Positions 8,198 to 16,969 of a stretch of DNA of 49,267 bases are shown piece after piece (positions within the stretch are counted from its first letter, which is position 1; each line of letters starts with the position of its first letter). The notes under the pieces were generated by a model. That model was given only the letters and a program-made list of their open reading frames with translations, made no database searches and had not been told where the DNA came from. The stretch is taken from NCBI GenBank assembly GCA_902783575.1, contig CACZRP010000097.1:1-49267 (forward strand), in the 5' to 3' direction. The translations under genes were made by a program, and so were the position numbers. Origin of the DNA: an uncultured Eubacteriales bacterium (lineage in GTDB: Bacteria; Bacillota; Clostridia; Lachnospirales; Bianqueaceae).

Positions 8198-10417
8198 ATG
8201 AGCAATTATGACATGAACAACAATCCGCAGGCCAGAAGAGAAAAAAGACTGGCCGCGGAGAAACGGCGCAAAAAGAAGGCTGCCCTGAAGCGGGCAAGAA
8301 TCGGGCAGATTCTGTTCTTCCCGCTGATGATACTGTTTATGGAATGGGTATTCCATGTATCCGTGCTGGGAGCCATGTCCTTCACATCCTTCATTTTTGT
8401 TATGCTGTATTCATTTGCCGTGGGCTGGCTGGTGCTGTACCTGCCCCTGTCCCTGATCAAAAAGGATAAGCCCCGGATGATCACGGGAATTGTGCTGATC
8501 TCTGTGATCGGCGTTCTGTTCCTGGTGGAATTTTTTGTTACCAAGGCCTTTAAGGTCATGTATGAACCCAAGACCATCCTGAGCGGCGCCAAAGGCGTGG
8601 CTACAGGTTTTGCCGGAGACTCTCTGAAGCAGATTTTCAGTTTCTCCGGCCTCTGGAGAATCTTCCTTCTCCTGGCGGTGCCGCTGGTCACCTTCCTGTA
8701 TTTCTGCAGAAAGTGGATGGCCAGAACCAAGCATTACGTCAAGAAATCCCTCTTTGTGGGTCTGTGCGGCCTGGTGTGCTTCTTCATTGCCCTGATCGGC
8801 ATCAGCGTCAACAGCCGCCTTTCCAGTGTGCACGGAAAGAACTATAACTTCCAGAACGCGGTGGATTCCTTCGGTTTCCTGACGGCTCTTCGGCTGGATA
8901 TGGTTCACATGAACGACAAGGCCTCCTTTACCCAGGAAACCAATCTGGACGCCCTGGTGGTGGAGGAGGGCAATTCCCAGGAATCCACCCAGACCGTGGT
9001 TCCCAACCTGATTCCTTCGACCAATAACTCTCAGCCTGCGGGAACTGCCGGCAATGATTCGGCCGGAGCCGGGGAGGAAAGCTCCAAGCCGGATCAGACC
9101 GCGTCGCTGGAATCCATCATCGGCGTGGGCAATCTGATTACCGGTTATAACCGCATGGATATCGATTTCGCCAAGCTGGCGGAGGAGGCGGATACCCAGC
9201 AGCTGGAATCGCTGTTTGAGTACGCCGGTTCCCAGAAGGTTACCAGAAAGAACGAGTACACCGGCATGTTTGAAGGCAAGAACCTGATTCTGGTCTGTGC
9301 CGAGGCCTTCTCCGGTTATCTTCTGGATCCCCAGCGGACCCCGACCCTGTACCGCATGGCCACTAAGGGTATTCAGTTTACTGATTTCTATCAGCCTGCC
9401 AGCGCCGGCACCACCGGCGGCGAGGTGGAATTTTTGCTGGGCGTTCATCCCATGGACGGCGGCGCTTCCATGATGGATGCGACGGAACATAATATGTTCA
9501 TGACCATGGGCAGCCGCCTGAAGGGCTATTACGGCATGGCGTTCCACGCCAACGACGCGGAGTTCTATGACCGTATCATCACCCACAACCGGCTGGGCTA
9601 TTCCGAAGGCTTCATGGGCTACGGCACCGGCATGGAGGAATACATCACCCAGCAGTGGCCCCAGTCCGATGTGGAGCTGGTGACCAACACCTTCAATCTC
9701 TATGCGGATCATCAGCCCTTTAATATCTATTACATGACTGTCAGCGGCCACAGCCTCTATGACTACGGCACCAACGCCATGGCCATGAAGCACTGGGACG
9801 AGGTGGCGGACCTTGATTACTCCGAGAAGGTCAAGGGTTATATCGCCTGCAACCTGGAGCTGGAGGACGCCATGACCGACCTGATTCAGCTGCTGGAGCA
9901 GAAGGGCATCGCCGATGATACCGTCATCGTAATCTGCGGAGACCACTTCCCCTACGGCCTCGATGACGACGCGCCGGTGGAGTCTCTGGTCTACCTGAAC
10001 GAGCTCTACGGCTTCACCGTCCAGAATTATCTGGAAAGAGATCAGAACCGTCTGATTATCTGGAGCGGAAGCCTGGAGAAGCAGGATCCCATCGTGGTGA
10101 GCGAGCCCACCATGAGTATTGACATTCTTCCCACGCTGCTGAACCTGTTCGGCTGCGAATGGGATTCCCGCCTGCTGCCCGGAAGAGATGTCTTTTCCGA
10201 CGCGCCGGCTCTGGTGTTCAATGTCAACGGTGACTGGAAGACCAGCTACGGAACCTATATTGCCGCTTCCAATACCTTTACGCCATCCACCAATGCCACC
10301 CTTGCCGAGAACTATGTCGATACGGTGGATACCATTGTGTGGAACAAGATGCGCTTTGCCAGCGGTATTATCGATTCCGATTTCTATGACATCATATATG
10401 ACAGCCTGCAGAAATAA
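8198..10417 (+). CDS. LTA synthase-family membrane sulfatase-fold enzyme
   Basis: This 739-aa protein has a very basic N-terminal tail (residues 12-32), about five membrane helices (to residue ~215), an acidic Ser/Thr-rich linker (~255-300) and an extracellular alkaline-phosphatase-fold domain. Candidate metal and nucleophile residues match the LtaS scheme: E369 in CAEAFS, T405/T406 in AGTTGGE, and D582-H583 in CGDHFPYG. LtaS enzymes move glycerol phosphate from phosphatidylglycerol to a growing teichoic acid or modify glycolipids. The exact polymer is unknown. A GGGAG site precedes the ATG, 12 nt after the hydrolase gene, and the RND gene follows after 33 nt, so the three are probably co-transcribed. 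Confidence 0.88.
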   Translation: MSNYDMNNNPQARREKRLAAEKRRKKKAALKRARIGQILFFPLMILFMEWVFHVSVLGAMSFTSFIFVMLYSFAVGWLVLYLPLSLIKKDKPRMITGIVLISVIGVLFLVEFFVTKAFKVMYEPKTILSGAKGVATGFAGDSLKQIFSFSGLWRIFLLLAVPLVTFLYFCRKWMARTKHYVKKSLFVGLCGLVCFFIALIGISVNSRLSSVHGKNYNFQNAVDSFGFLTALRLDMVHMNDKASFTQETNLDALVVEEGNSQESTQTVVPNLIPSTNNSQPAGTAGNDSAGAGEESSKPDQTASLESIIGVGNLITGYNRMDIDFAKLAEEADTQQLESLFEYAGSQKVTRKNEYTGMFEGKNLILVCAEAFSGYLLDPQRTPTLYRMATKGIQFTDFYQPASAGTTGGEVEFLLGVHPMDGGASMMDATEHNMFMTMGSRLKGYYGMAFHANDAEFYDRIITHNRLGYSEGFMGYGTGMEEYITQQWPQSDVELVTNTFNLYADHQPFNIYYMTVSGHSLYDYGTNAMAMKHWDEVADLDYSEKVKGYIACNLELEDAMTDLIQLLEQKGIADDTVIVICGDHFPYGLDDDAPVESLVYLNELYGFTVQNYLERDQNRLIIWSGSLEKQDPIVVSEPTMSIDILPTLLNLFGCEWDSRLLPGRDVFSDAPALVFNVNGDWKTSYGTYIAASNTFTPSTNATLAENYVDTVDTIVWNKMRFASGIIDSDFYDIIYDSLQK

Positions 10418-10450
10418 TTTCAATCTATAAGGGAAAGAATAGGTTCATAA

Positions 10451-13400
10451 GTGCCCCAATTCAGCGTAAAGAAACCATTAACGATTTTTGTCGCTGTGAT
10501 TGCAGTCCTGGTCCTGGGCGTCGTTGCCTATCTGCGGATGACGCCCGACCTCTTCCCCAATATGGATTTCCCGTATATCATCATTATGACGACCTATCCG
10601 GGAGCCAGCCCTGAAAAGGTGGAGGCGGAAGTGGTTCGGCCCATGGAGCAGTCCATGTCCACGCTGGAGCATATCAAGGAGGTCAGTTCCAACTCCAACG
10701 AGAACTATGGCATGGTTCTTCTGGAGTTTGAGGATTCCGTCAATATGGATACCATCGGTGTGGATATTCAGCAGAATCTATCAGCACTGGAATCCGGTTG
10801 GGATGATCTTGTGGGGACCCCCTATGTACTGAAAATCAATCCGTCAGTGATTCCGGTTGAAGTTGCCGCCATTTCGATGGAAGGCATGGATATGCTGGAG
10901 CTGACGGATTTTTTGAATGAAACAATTATGGGAAAGCTGGAAGGTATTTCCGGCGTGGCCCGGGTCACCGCCAGCGGCGGTATCACCCAGGAAATCCATG
11001 TAGTGCTTTCCCAGCAGAAAATTGATCTGTGGAATGAGGCCATCGCCGAAAAGATCGAAGAAAAGTTCGCGGAAGCCTCCGGAGAGCTGGAGGGCACCAA
11101 GCAGGAGCTGACGGATGCCCAGGAGCAGATCGATGAAGCCAGAGAGCAGATCTCCTCAGGCCAGAGCGCGCTGGCCAGCCAGACGGCGGCCGGAGAGGCT
11201 CAGATCAGCGAAAAGCAGACGGAGCTGATTGAGACCAAGGCTCAGCTGCAGGATCAGATCAGCCAGCTTACCACAGCAAAAACTACTCTTGAAACCACTA
11301 AGACCGCCCTCAAAGCCCTGGGAGACGGTCTTTCCGCGCTGGAAACGGAAGCTTCCGCTCTGGCGGCGGATATTGAAACCCTGCTGTCCCTGCAGGAGAG
11401 CCTGAATCTCATCAGTGCGGCCCGGGCCGAATTCGCCAGACAGATCGAAGAGCTGCAGGCCAATACCGAGCTTTCCCAGGATGAGATCCAGCAGCAGATT
11501 GCCCAGATCAGGGAAAGCGCTGCCTATCAGCAGGCAGAGGCCTCCTGGGCGGAGCTCATGGTACGGCTGTCCGCCCTGGGACTGGATCCGGATTCTCTGG
11601 TGGCCAGAATTGAGGAACGCCAGGCCGCCTATAACGATATTCAGGCACGGATTACCCAGGTGACCACCACCCTGGAGGAGCAGGGGCTTTCCCGGGATCA
11701 GCTGGACGAGCGGCTGGCGGAAATGGATTCTCAGATCGCTCAGATCGATGAAGGCATCGAGGCGCTGGAAGAGGGCCTGACCCAGATTGATGCCGGTATG
11801 ATCCAGCTTCAGGATGCCGCCATGCTTCTGAGCGCCCAGAAAACCAGCGGTCTGCTGCAGCTGGCTCAGGCTGCCACGGAACTTTCCGTGAACCAGTCCA
11901 ATGTTTCCAATGCCCTGACTCAGATCGAGGCGGGTCTGACCACCATCGAGGAGACCAAGGAAACCACCCTCAAGCAGGCCAACCTTTATAATATCCTGAC
12001 CATGGATACCATCAGCGCCATTCTGACAGCCCAGAACTTTTCCATGCCTGCCGGCTATATCAAGCAGGACGGCGTCAGCTACATGGTCTCCGTGGGCGAC
12101 AAGCTGACCACGGTCGAAGAATTCGAAAACCTGATGCTCTTCGATCTTCACATTGACGGAGTGCTGCCCATCTATCTGAAGGATGTGGCGGCCATCATGG
12201 TGACAGACAACAGCGCTGAATCCTATTCCAAGCTGGGAAAGACCAACGGCATTTCCCTGACCTTTGAAAAACAGAGCACCTTTGCCACGGCGGAGACCAC
12301 CAACAATATTCAGGCAAGGCTGAAGGAGCTGGAGCAGGAATATCCCGGCCTGTCCTTCGTCTCGCTGATGGATCAGGGAAGCTATATCTATCTGATCGTG
12401 AACACGATTCTCCGGTCCCTGGGACTGGGCGCCGTCTTCGCCATACTGATTCTGTTCCTGTTCCTGAAGGATATCCGGCCGACCCTGATTACCCTGGTAT
12501 CCATTCCCATCAGTCTGATTTTCGCGGTGGTGCTCATGTATTTCTCGGGTGTCACCATCAATATGATTTCTCTGTCCGGCCTGGCAGTGGCTGTAGGCAT
12601 GCTGGTGGACAACTCGGTGGTGGTTATCGAAAACATCTACCGGCTGCGGTCGAAGGGAGCCAATATCATTCAGGCTTCCGTGTCCGGCGCTGCCCAGGTA
12701 ATGGGCGCTGTGGCGGCTTCCACCCTGACCACGGTCTGCGTATTTCTGCCCATCGTCTTTGTGGAGGGTATCACCAAGCAGCTTTTCGCGGATCTGGCCC
12801 TGACGCTGACTTATTCCCTGCTGGCCAGTCTGATTGTTTCCCTGACCCTGGTTCCTGCCATGGCTTCCAAGATGCTGAAAAATCAGAAGACTCACAGGGA
12901 TTTCATTCTCGGCCCCGTGCTGAAGCTTTATGAGAAAATGCTCCGCTGGAGCCTGAAGCACAAGGCGGCGGTGCTGCTGGCATCCGTCGTGATGCTGGGC
13001 ATCACGGTGTTCTTCAGCCTGATGAAGGGCTTCACCTTTATGCCGGATATTGACCTTCCGAACATCAGCGTGACCATTGCCATGCCGGAAGAGGTGACCA
13101 CCATGGAAGAAGCCTCCGCCCTGGCGGATGAGGCCATCGACCGGATCCTGCAGGTTCCCGGCATCGGTACCATGGGTGCCACCATGTCCTCCTCGGGCAT
13201 GGGACTGCTGGCGGGAGGCGGCAGCAGTACCGGCGGAGAGTATGATGTGACGATCTACATCAATCTCTCCGATGAAGGCGCCTCCGGCAATGCCGCGGGC
13301 AAACAGATTGAGGAAGCCTGCAAAGACATGCCCTGCAAGGTGACGGCGGCTTCCGTGATGAACAGCTACATGGGAGCGCTGACGGGACAGGGCATCAATG

Positions 13401-14506
13401 TCCGGATTTTCTCGGAGGATATGGATCAGATGCAGCTGGCGGCCCGGATGGTGGGAGAGGCGGTGGCCTCCGTCCCCGGAACGGTGGAGGTTTCCGACGG
13501 ACTGGAGGACGCGCAGGAAGCGGTGCATCTTTATATCGATAAAAACAAAGCTATGGATAAGGGCTTTACGGTGGCCCAGATCTTTATGGATCTTTCTTCC
13601 GCCCTGACGGACAGCACCACAGCCACCACCATGGAGCTGGACGGCACCACCACCAGCGTCATCCTGGAGCAGCGCAGCGGCGCAAAGCTGGAGCTTTCCG
13701 ATCTGAAGGATCATATCATCAAGGGAAAGGATCTTCAGGGCAATCCCATCGAGCTGCGGCTGGGAGATGTGGCGAAGATTGAAAACACCACTTCCCTCAG
13801 CTCCATCCGGCGGCTGAACCAGCGGCGCTATCTGGAGGTGACTTCCCGGGTGGATGATGCCCATAACGTTTCTCTGGTTTCCCGCGAGGCGGAGGAGAGA
13901 ATCGGAGAGCTTCTGCTTCCTGAGGGAGTGAGCTGGGAGATGGCCGGTGAAAACGAGGAGATCATGAATGCCATCCAGCAGCTGCTGCTGATGCTTCTGC
14001 TGGGCATTGTGCTGGTTTACCTCGTTATGGTGGCCCAGTTCCAGTCTCTGAAGAGTCCTTTTATCGTTATGTTCACCATTCCGCTGGCCTTTACCGGCGG
14101 CTTCATAGGCCTTCTGGTCTTTAATCTGGAAATCAGCGTGGTGTCCCTGGTGGGCTTTGTCATGCTGACGGGTATCATCGTCAACAATGGTATTGTGCTG
14201 GTGGATTATATTAATCAGCTGCGCCTGGAGGGAAAGGGTCGTCAGGAATCCATCGTGGAGGCGGGCACCACCCGTATGCGGCCCATCCTGATGACTTCCC
14301 TGACCACCATCCTGGGACTGGTGGATATGGCGCTGACCAGATCCCCGGGCACCTCTCTGATGCGGCCCATCGCCATTGTGTGCATCGGCGGACTGCTGTA
14401 CGCCACCCTGATGACACTGTTTGTGATTCCCTGTATCTATGATATGCTGAACAAGAAGGAAATGAAGGCGGTCAGCGAAGAGGATCTGAAGGTTCTGGAA
14501 ATCTAG
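10451..14506 (+). CDS. RND-family efflux transporter with long coiled-coil insert
   Basis: This 1351-aa AcrB-like RND permease has TM1 at 11-28, porter segments, two groups of TM helices and a duplicated C-terminal half. A run of heptad-like, Glu/Gln/Ala-rich sequence at about 195-510 is inserted in the first porter/docking region, before NILTMDTISAILTAQN, which matches the AcrB segment LTPVDVITAIKAQN. TM4 reads GMLVDNSVVVIENI: D720 matches the first proton-relay Asp of AcrB, while N721 replaces the second. Start is GTG 10451 with AGG 8 nt upstream; the sequence FSVKKP right after it is typical of the family N-terminus. No membrane-fusion-protein partner is nearby. Substrate is unknown. It probably uses the proton motive force. 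Confidence 0.92.
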   Translation: MPQFSVKKPLTIFVAVIAVLVLGVVAYLRMTPDLFPNMDFPYIIIMTTYPGASPEKVEAEVVRPMEQSMSTLEHIKEVSSNSNENYGMVLLEFEDSVNMDTIGVDIQQNLSALESGWDDLVGTPYVLKINPSVIPVEVAAISMEGMDMLELTDFLNETIMGKLEGISGVARVTASGGITQEIHVVLSQQKIDLWNEAIAEKIEEKFAEASGELEGTKQELTDAQEQIDEAREQISSGQSALASQTAAGEAQISEKQTELIETKAQLQDQISQLTTAKTTLETTKTALKALGDGLSALETEASALAADIETLLSLQESLNLISAARAEFARQIEELQANTELSQDEIQQQIAQIRESAAYQQAEASWAELMVRLSALGLDPDSLVARIEERQAAYNDIQARITQVTTTLEEQGLSRDQLDERLAEMDSQIAQIDEGIEALEEGLTQIDAGMIQLQDAAMLLSAQKTSGLLQLAQAATELSVNQSNVSNALTQIEAGLTTIEETKETTLKQANLYNILTMDTISAILTAQNFSMPAGYIKQDGVSYMVSVGDKLTTVEEFENLMLFDLHIDGVLPIYLKDVAAIMVTDNSAESYSKLGKTNGISLTFEKQSTFATAETTNNIQARLKELEQEYPGLSFVSLMDQGSYIYLIVNTILRSLGLGAVFAILILFLFLKDIRPTLITLVSIPISLIFAVVLMYFSGVTINMISLSGLAVAVGMLVDNSVVVIENIYRLRSKGANIIQASVSGAAQVMGAVAASTLTTVCVFLPIVFVEGITKQLFADLALTLTYSLLASLIVSLTLVPAMASKMLKNQKTHRDFILGPVLKLYEKMLRWSLKHKAAVLLASVVMLGITVFFSLMKGFTFMPDIDLPNISVTIAMPEEVTTMEEASALADEAIDRILQVPGIGTMGATMSSSGMGLLAGGGSSTGGEYDVTIYINLSDEGASGNAAGKQIEEACKDMPCKVTAASVMNSYMGALTGQGINVRIFSEDMDQMQLAARMVGEAVASVPGTVEVSDGLEDAQEAVHLYIDKNKAMDKGFTVAQIFMDLSSALTDSTTATTMELDGTTTSVILEQRSGAKLELSDLKDHIIKGKDLQGNPIELRLGDVAKIENTTSLSSIRRLNQRRYLEVTSRVDDAHNVSLVSREAEERIGELLLPEGVSWEMAGENEEIMNAIQQLLLMLLLGIVLVYLVMVAQFQSLKSPFIVMFTIPLAFTGGFIGLLVFNLEISVVSLVGFVMLTGIIVNNGIVLVDYINQLRLEGKGRQESIVEAGTTRMRPILMTSLTTILGLVDMALTRSPGTSLMRPIAIVCIGGLLYATLMTLFVIPCIYDMLNKKEMKAVSEEDLKVLEI

Positions 14507-14533
14507 AAATTGTTTTTCTATTGCATATCGTTT

Positions 14534-14606
14534 CTGATAATACTGGCAAAATCCTGATAATTGCGTTATAATTTATATAAATTATATTATTTATATAAGT
14601 TATATG
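14534..14606 (+). promoter_or_regulatory. Promoter region with direct repeats before the DUF1538 gene
   Basis: TATAAT at 14567-14572 is a perfect -10. CTGGCA at 14543-14548 is a weak -35 with 18-nt spacing. CTGATAAT occurs twice, at 14534-14541 and 14554-14561, exactly 20 nt apart, flanking that -35. This is an operator-like arrangement on one DNA face. An 18-bp AT-rich tandem repeat follows within the leader. Confidence 0.5.
14571..14606. repeat. 18-bp AT-rich tandem repeat in the DUF1538 leader
   Basis: 14571-14588 and 14589-14606 match at 16 of 18 positions (ATTTATATAA then ATTATATT or GTTATATG). The pair sits between the -10 and the GGAGG ribosome site at 14610-14614. It could be a regulator site, a second promoter or a replication-slippage duplication. 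Confidence 0.7.
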
Positions 14607-14622
14607 TCCGGAGGATAGCAAG

Positions 14623-16161
14623 ATGAGAAGAAATCTGGGAGAGAAGCTTTTGGAATCGCTTCGATCCGTCCTGCCGATTACCGTAATTGTGCTGGTATTC
14701 AGTATCAGTCTGACCCCCCTGGGAACGGGTGTTATGACTCTGTTTGTATTCGGAGCCCTGATGCTGATCGGAGGAATCGGCCTGTTCACCCTGGGCGCGG
14801 ATATGAGCATGTCTCCTCTGGGAGAGGGTCTGGGCATTTATCTTTCAAAATTTAAAAAGATTCTGGTTCCCGCCATTGCCTGTCTGGTGCTGGGTGTTCT
14901 CATTACCACGGCGGAGCCGGACCTCAGGGTTCTGGCCAATCAGATTCCTGCCATCTCCAACCAGCTGCTGATCTGGTCCGTGGCCATCGGCGTTGGTCTG
15001 TTTCTGGTGCTGGCTCTCATCAAAATCCGCTACCGGGTCCTGCTCTCCCAGCTGCTGATCGTCTTTTATGGTTTGATCATCATTCTGGCGCTGCTGGCTC
15101 CCGCGGACTTTATTCCCGCTGCCTTTGACAGCGGCGGAGTCACCACAGGCCCCATTACCGTGCCCTTTATTATGGCCATGGGATCCGGTCTGGCGGCCAC
15201 CGGCTCCAAAAAGAATTCCAGTGAGAACAGCTTCGGTCTGGTGGCCCTGTGCAGCATCGGCCCGATCCTGTCCGTACTGATTCTGAGCATCGTCTTTAAG
15301 CCGGAATCCAGTGCCAGCCAGACGGTGATTGAAAATGTAACCAATACCAGAGAAGCCTTCTTTGTGTTTCTTAAGGCATTTCCCGTTTACGCCATGGAGG
15401 TGCTGGAAGCGCTGCTGCCCCTGCTGGCTGTGTTTATTGTCTTCCAGCTGATTTCCCGCAGATTCCATAAGCATCAGATTCTCCGTATTCTGGTGGGCTT
15501 CCTTTATACCTATATCGGCCTGGTGGCCTTCCTTACCGGAGCCAATGTGGGCTTCATGCCCGCGGGCATGCTCATCGGCAGGGAACTGGTGAACGGCGAG
15601 ATCACCAATAAATGGATGACCATCCCCGCCGGCATGCTCATCGGCTATTTCGTGGTTGCTGCTGAGCCGGCGGTCCATGTGCTGAAAAAGCAGGTGGAGG
15701 AGGTTACCTCCGGAGCCATTACCCAGAAGAGCATTCAGATCGGCCTTTCCGTGGGCGTGGCCCTGGCCATCGGCGTCTCCATGCTTCGGGTTCTCACCGG
15801 AATTCCGCTGCTGCCTTTTATGATCGTCGGATATGTGATTTCTCTGGCCATCAGCTTCTTTGTTCCCAGGGTTTATACCGGCGTGGCCTTCGATGCCGGC
15901 GGCGTAGCCAGCGGACCCATGACCACAACCTTTATTCTTCCCTTTGCCATGGGCGCCTGTGAGGTGCTGGGAGGCAACCTGATGACGGATGCCTTCGGTA
16001 TCGTTGCTATGGTGGCCCTGACGCCGCTGATCACCATCCAGATGATCGGACTGTCCAGTCAGATCGCCAGTAAACGCAGACACCGCAAGCTGAGCGCGGA
16101 GCTGGATAAGATTCAGGATGGCATCCTCTATTACTATGAAATAGAACAGGAGGTGGAATGA
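14623..16161 (+). CDS. DUF1538 integral membrane protein
   Basis: This 512-aa, roughly 12-helix membrane protein is built from two homologous halves. The signature FDSGGVTTGPIT (168-179) recurs as FDAGGVASGPMT (423-434), the hallmark of a DUF1538 duplication. The Gly-rich re-entrant-like segments suggest a transport path, but no substrate is established for the family. GGAGG lies 8 nt before the ATG. The stop codon overlaps the start region of the P-II gene (ATGATGA), so the two are translationally coupled. By analogy with AmtB-GlnK pairs, a P-II protein may gate this transporter (inference). Confidence 0.85.
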   Translation: MRRNLGEKLLESLRSVLPITVIVLVFSISLTPLGTGVMTLFVFGALMLIGGIGLFTLGADMSMSPLGEGLGIYLSKFKKILVPAIACLVLGVLITTAEPDLRVLANQIPAISNQLLIWSVAIGVGLFLVLALIKIRYRVLLSQLLIVFYGLIIILALLAPADFIPAAFDSGGVTTGPITVPFIMAMGSGLAATGSKKNSSENSFGLVALCSIGPILSVLILSIVFKPESSASQTVIENVTNTREAFFVFLKAFPVYAMEVLEALLPLLAVFIVFQLISRRFHKHQILRILVGFLYTYIGLVAFLTGANVGFMPAGMLIGRELVNGEITNKWMTIPAGMLIGYFVVAAEPAVHVLKKQVEEVTSGAITQKSIQIGLSVGVALAIGVSMLRVLTGIPLLPFMIVGYVISLAISFFVPRVYTGVAFDAGGVASGPMTTTFILPFAMGACEVLGGNLMTDAFGIVAMVALTPLITIQMIGLSSQIASKRRHRKLSAELDKIQDGILYYYEIEQEVE

Positions 16162-16838
16162 TGAGCCGCCCGACGGATATCATGCTTCTTTTTTCCATTG
16201 CCGACCGCGGCCGTGGCGTTCTCCTGCTGGAGGAACTGAAAAAGCGCGGCATCAAGAACCATTTTCAGTGTACGGGCGTCGGTACCGCCACCTCGGACAT
16301 GATGGATATTCTGGGTCTTGGCACCAGCGAGAAGGATGTGATCATCAGCTTCGGAATGAGAGGCCAGGCGGAAAGATTTGTTGATGAGGTTTCATCCAGC
16401 CTTGAGCACGTGGGCCGCGGACGGGGACTGATTATGCTGATTCCCCTGAACGCCATCAGCGCTCTGGCATCCGCTATATTACAGAAACAAGCAGGAGGTG
16501 CTCCTATGGACAGACAGATTGTAGACGGAAATACATCATCCCCCAGAAGCCTGATCATGATCGCGGTGAATGCCGGCTTTACTGACGAGGTAATGACCCT
16601 GGCCAGGACCGTGGGTGCCACGGGGGGCACCGTGGTACGGGGCCGTCTGGCCGGCGTGGAGGAGCTGGCTTCCCAGTTCGGCATCGAGCTGGCCGCAGAG
16701 AGAGAACTGATTACTATCCTTTCGGCGGAGGAGACCCGGGACAAAATTCTTCAGGCGGTGAATGAGACCTACGGCCTGAGATCCCCGGCGCAGGGAATCA
16801 TCTGTTCCGTTCCGGTGGAAAGAGCCTTCAAGCTGTAA
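16161..16838 (+). CDS. Tandem P-II-family signalling protein
   Basis: This 225-aa cytosolic protein contains two P-II-like ferredoxin-fold domains, at about 6-108 and 128-223. P-II proteins form trimers that bind effectors and contact transporters or enzymes through the T-loop. GVGTA in domain 1 and GATGGTVVRGR in domain 2 sit where P-II T-loops usually begin, and neither carries the uridylylated tyrosine motif. ATG 16161 is preferred over ATG 16158 because AGGAGG ends 7 nt before it. The gene overlaps the DUF1538 stop, pointing to a regulatory pair. A perfect AGGAGG with an in-frame ATG lies between the domains (16493-16508), so the second domain may also be made as a separate 110-aa protein. 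Confidence 0.85.
   Translation: MSRPTDIMLLFSIADRGRGVLLLEELKKRGIKNHFQCTGVGTATSDMMDILGLGTSEKDVIISFGMRGQAERFVDEVSSSLEHVGRGRGLIMLIPLNAISALASAILQKQAGGAPMDRQIVDGNTSSPRSLIMIAVNAGFTDEVMTLARTVGATGGTVVRGRLAGVEELASQFGIELAAERELITILSAEETRDKILQAVNETYGLRSPAQGIICSVPVERAFKL
16493..16508 (+). promoter_or_regulatory. Internal Shine-Dalgarno and in-frame ATG in the tandem P-II gene
   Basis: AGGAGG at 16493-16498 is followed 7 nt later by ATG 16506, in frame with the upstream domain (codon 116). Translation from here gives MDRQIVDG and the complete second P-II domain, 110 aa. It is either an active internal start or the remnant of two genes fused in frame by loss of a stop codon. Confidence 0.65.
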
Positions 16839-16863
16839 AAAAATTACTCTTTTGGGGTATGGT

Positions 16864-16893
16864 TTTTCACTGATTTATGCTATAGTATATATA
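16864..16893 (+). promoter_or_regulatory. Possible promoter of the zinc-ribbon gene
   Basis: TTTTCA (16864-16869) and TATATA (16888-16893) are spaced by 18 nt; TATAGT at 16881 is an alternative -10 without a good -35. A 7-bp inverted repeat follows in the leader, CAGGATT at 16901-16907 with AATCCTG at 16919-16925, and may be a hairpin or an operator. Confidence 0.4.
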
Positions 16894-16969
16894 GAGTATT
16901 CAGGATTCGTTCCGATAAAATCCTGTGAAACCGCAAATATGAACTTATTCATTCATAAGGAGGATCAAC

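Noticed and set aside
11156..13864. 902-aa minus-strand frame opposite the RND gene
   Set aside because: Low-complexity His/Gly/Gln content without family features; shadow of the long coding strand. The same holds for the long antisense frames at 8411-10423, 21958-23781 and 26839-29511.
10451..16838. RND pump plus P-II as a heavy-metal efflux set (PII-NG type)
   Set aside because: The RND gene ends before a separate promoter, the P-II gene is coupled to DUF1538 instead, and the pump has no metal-site Met pattern that I can recognise.
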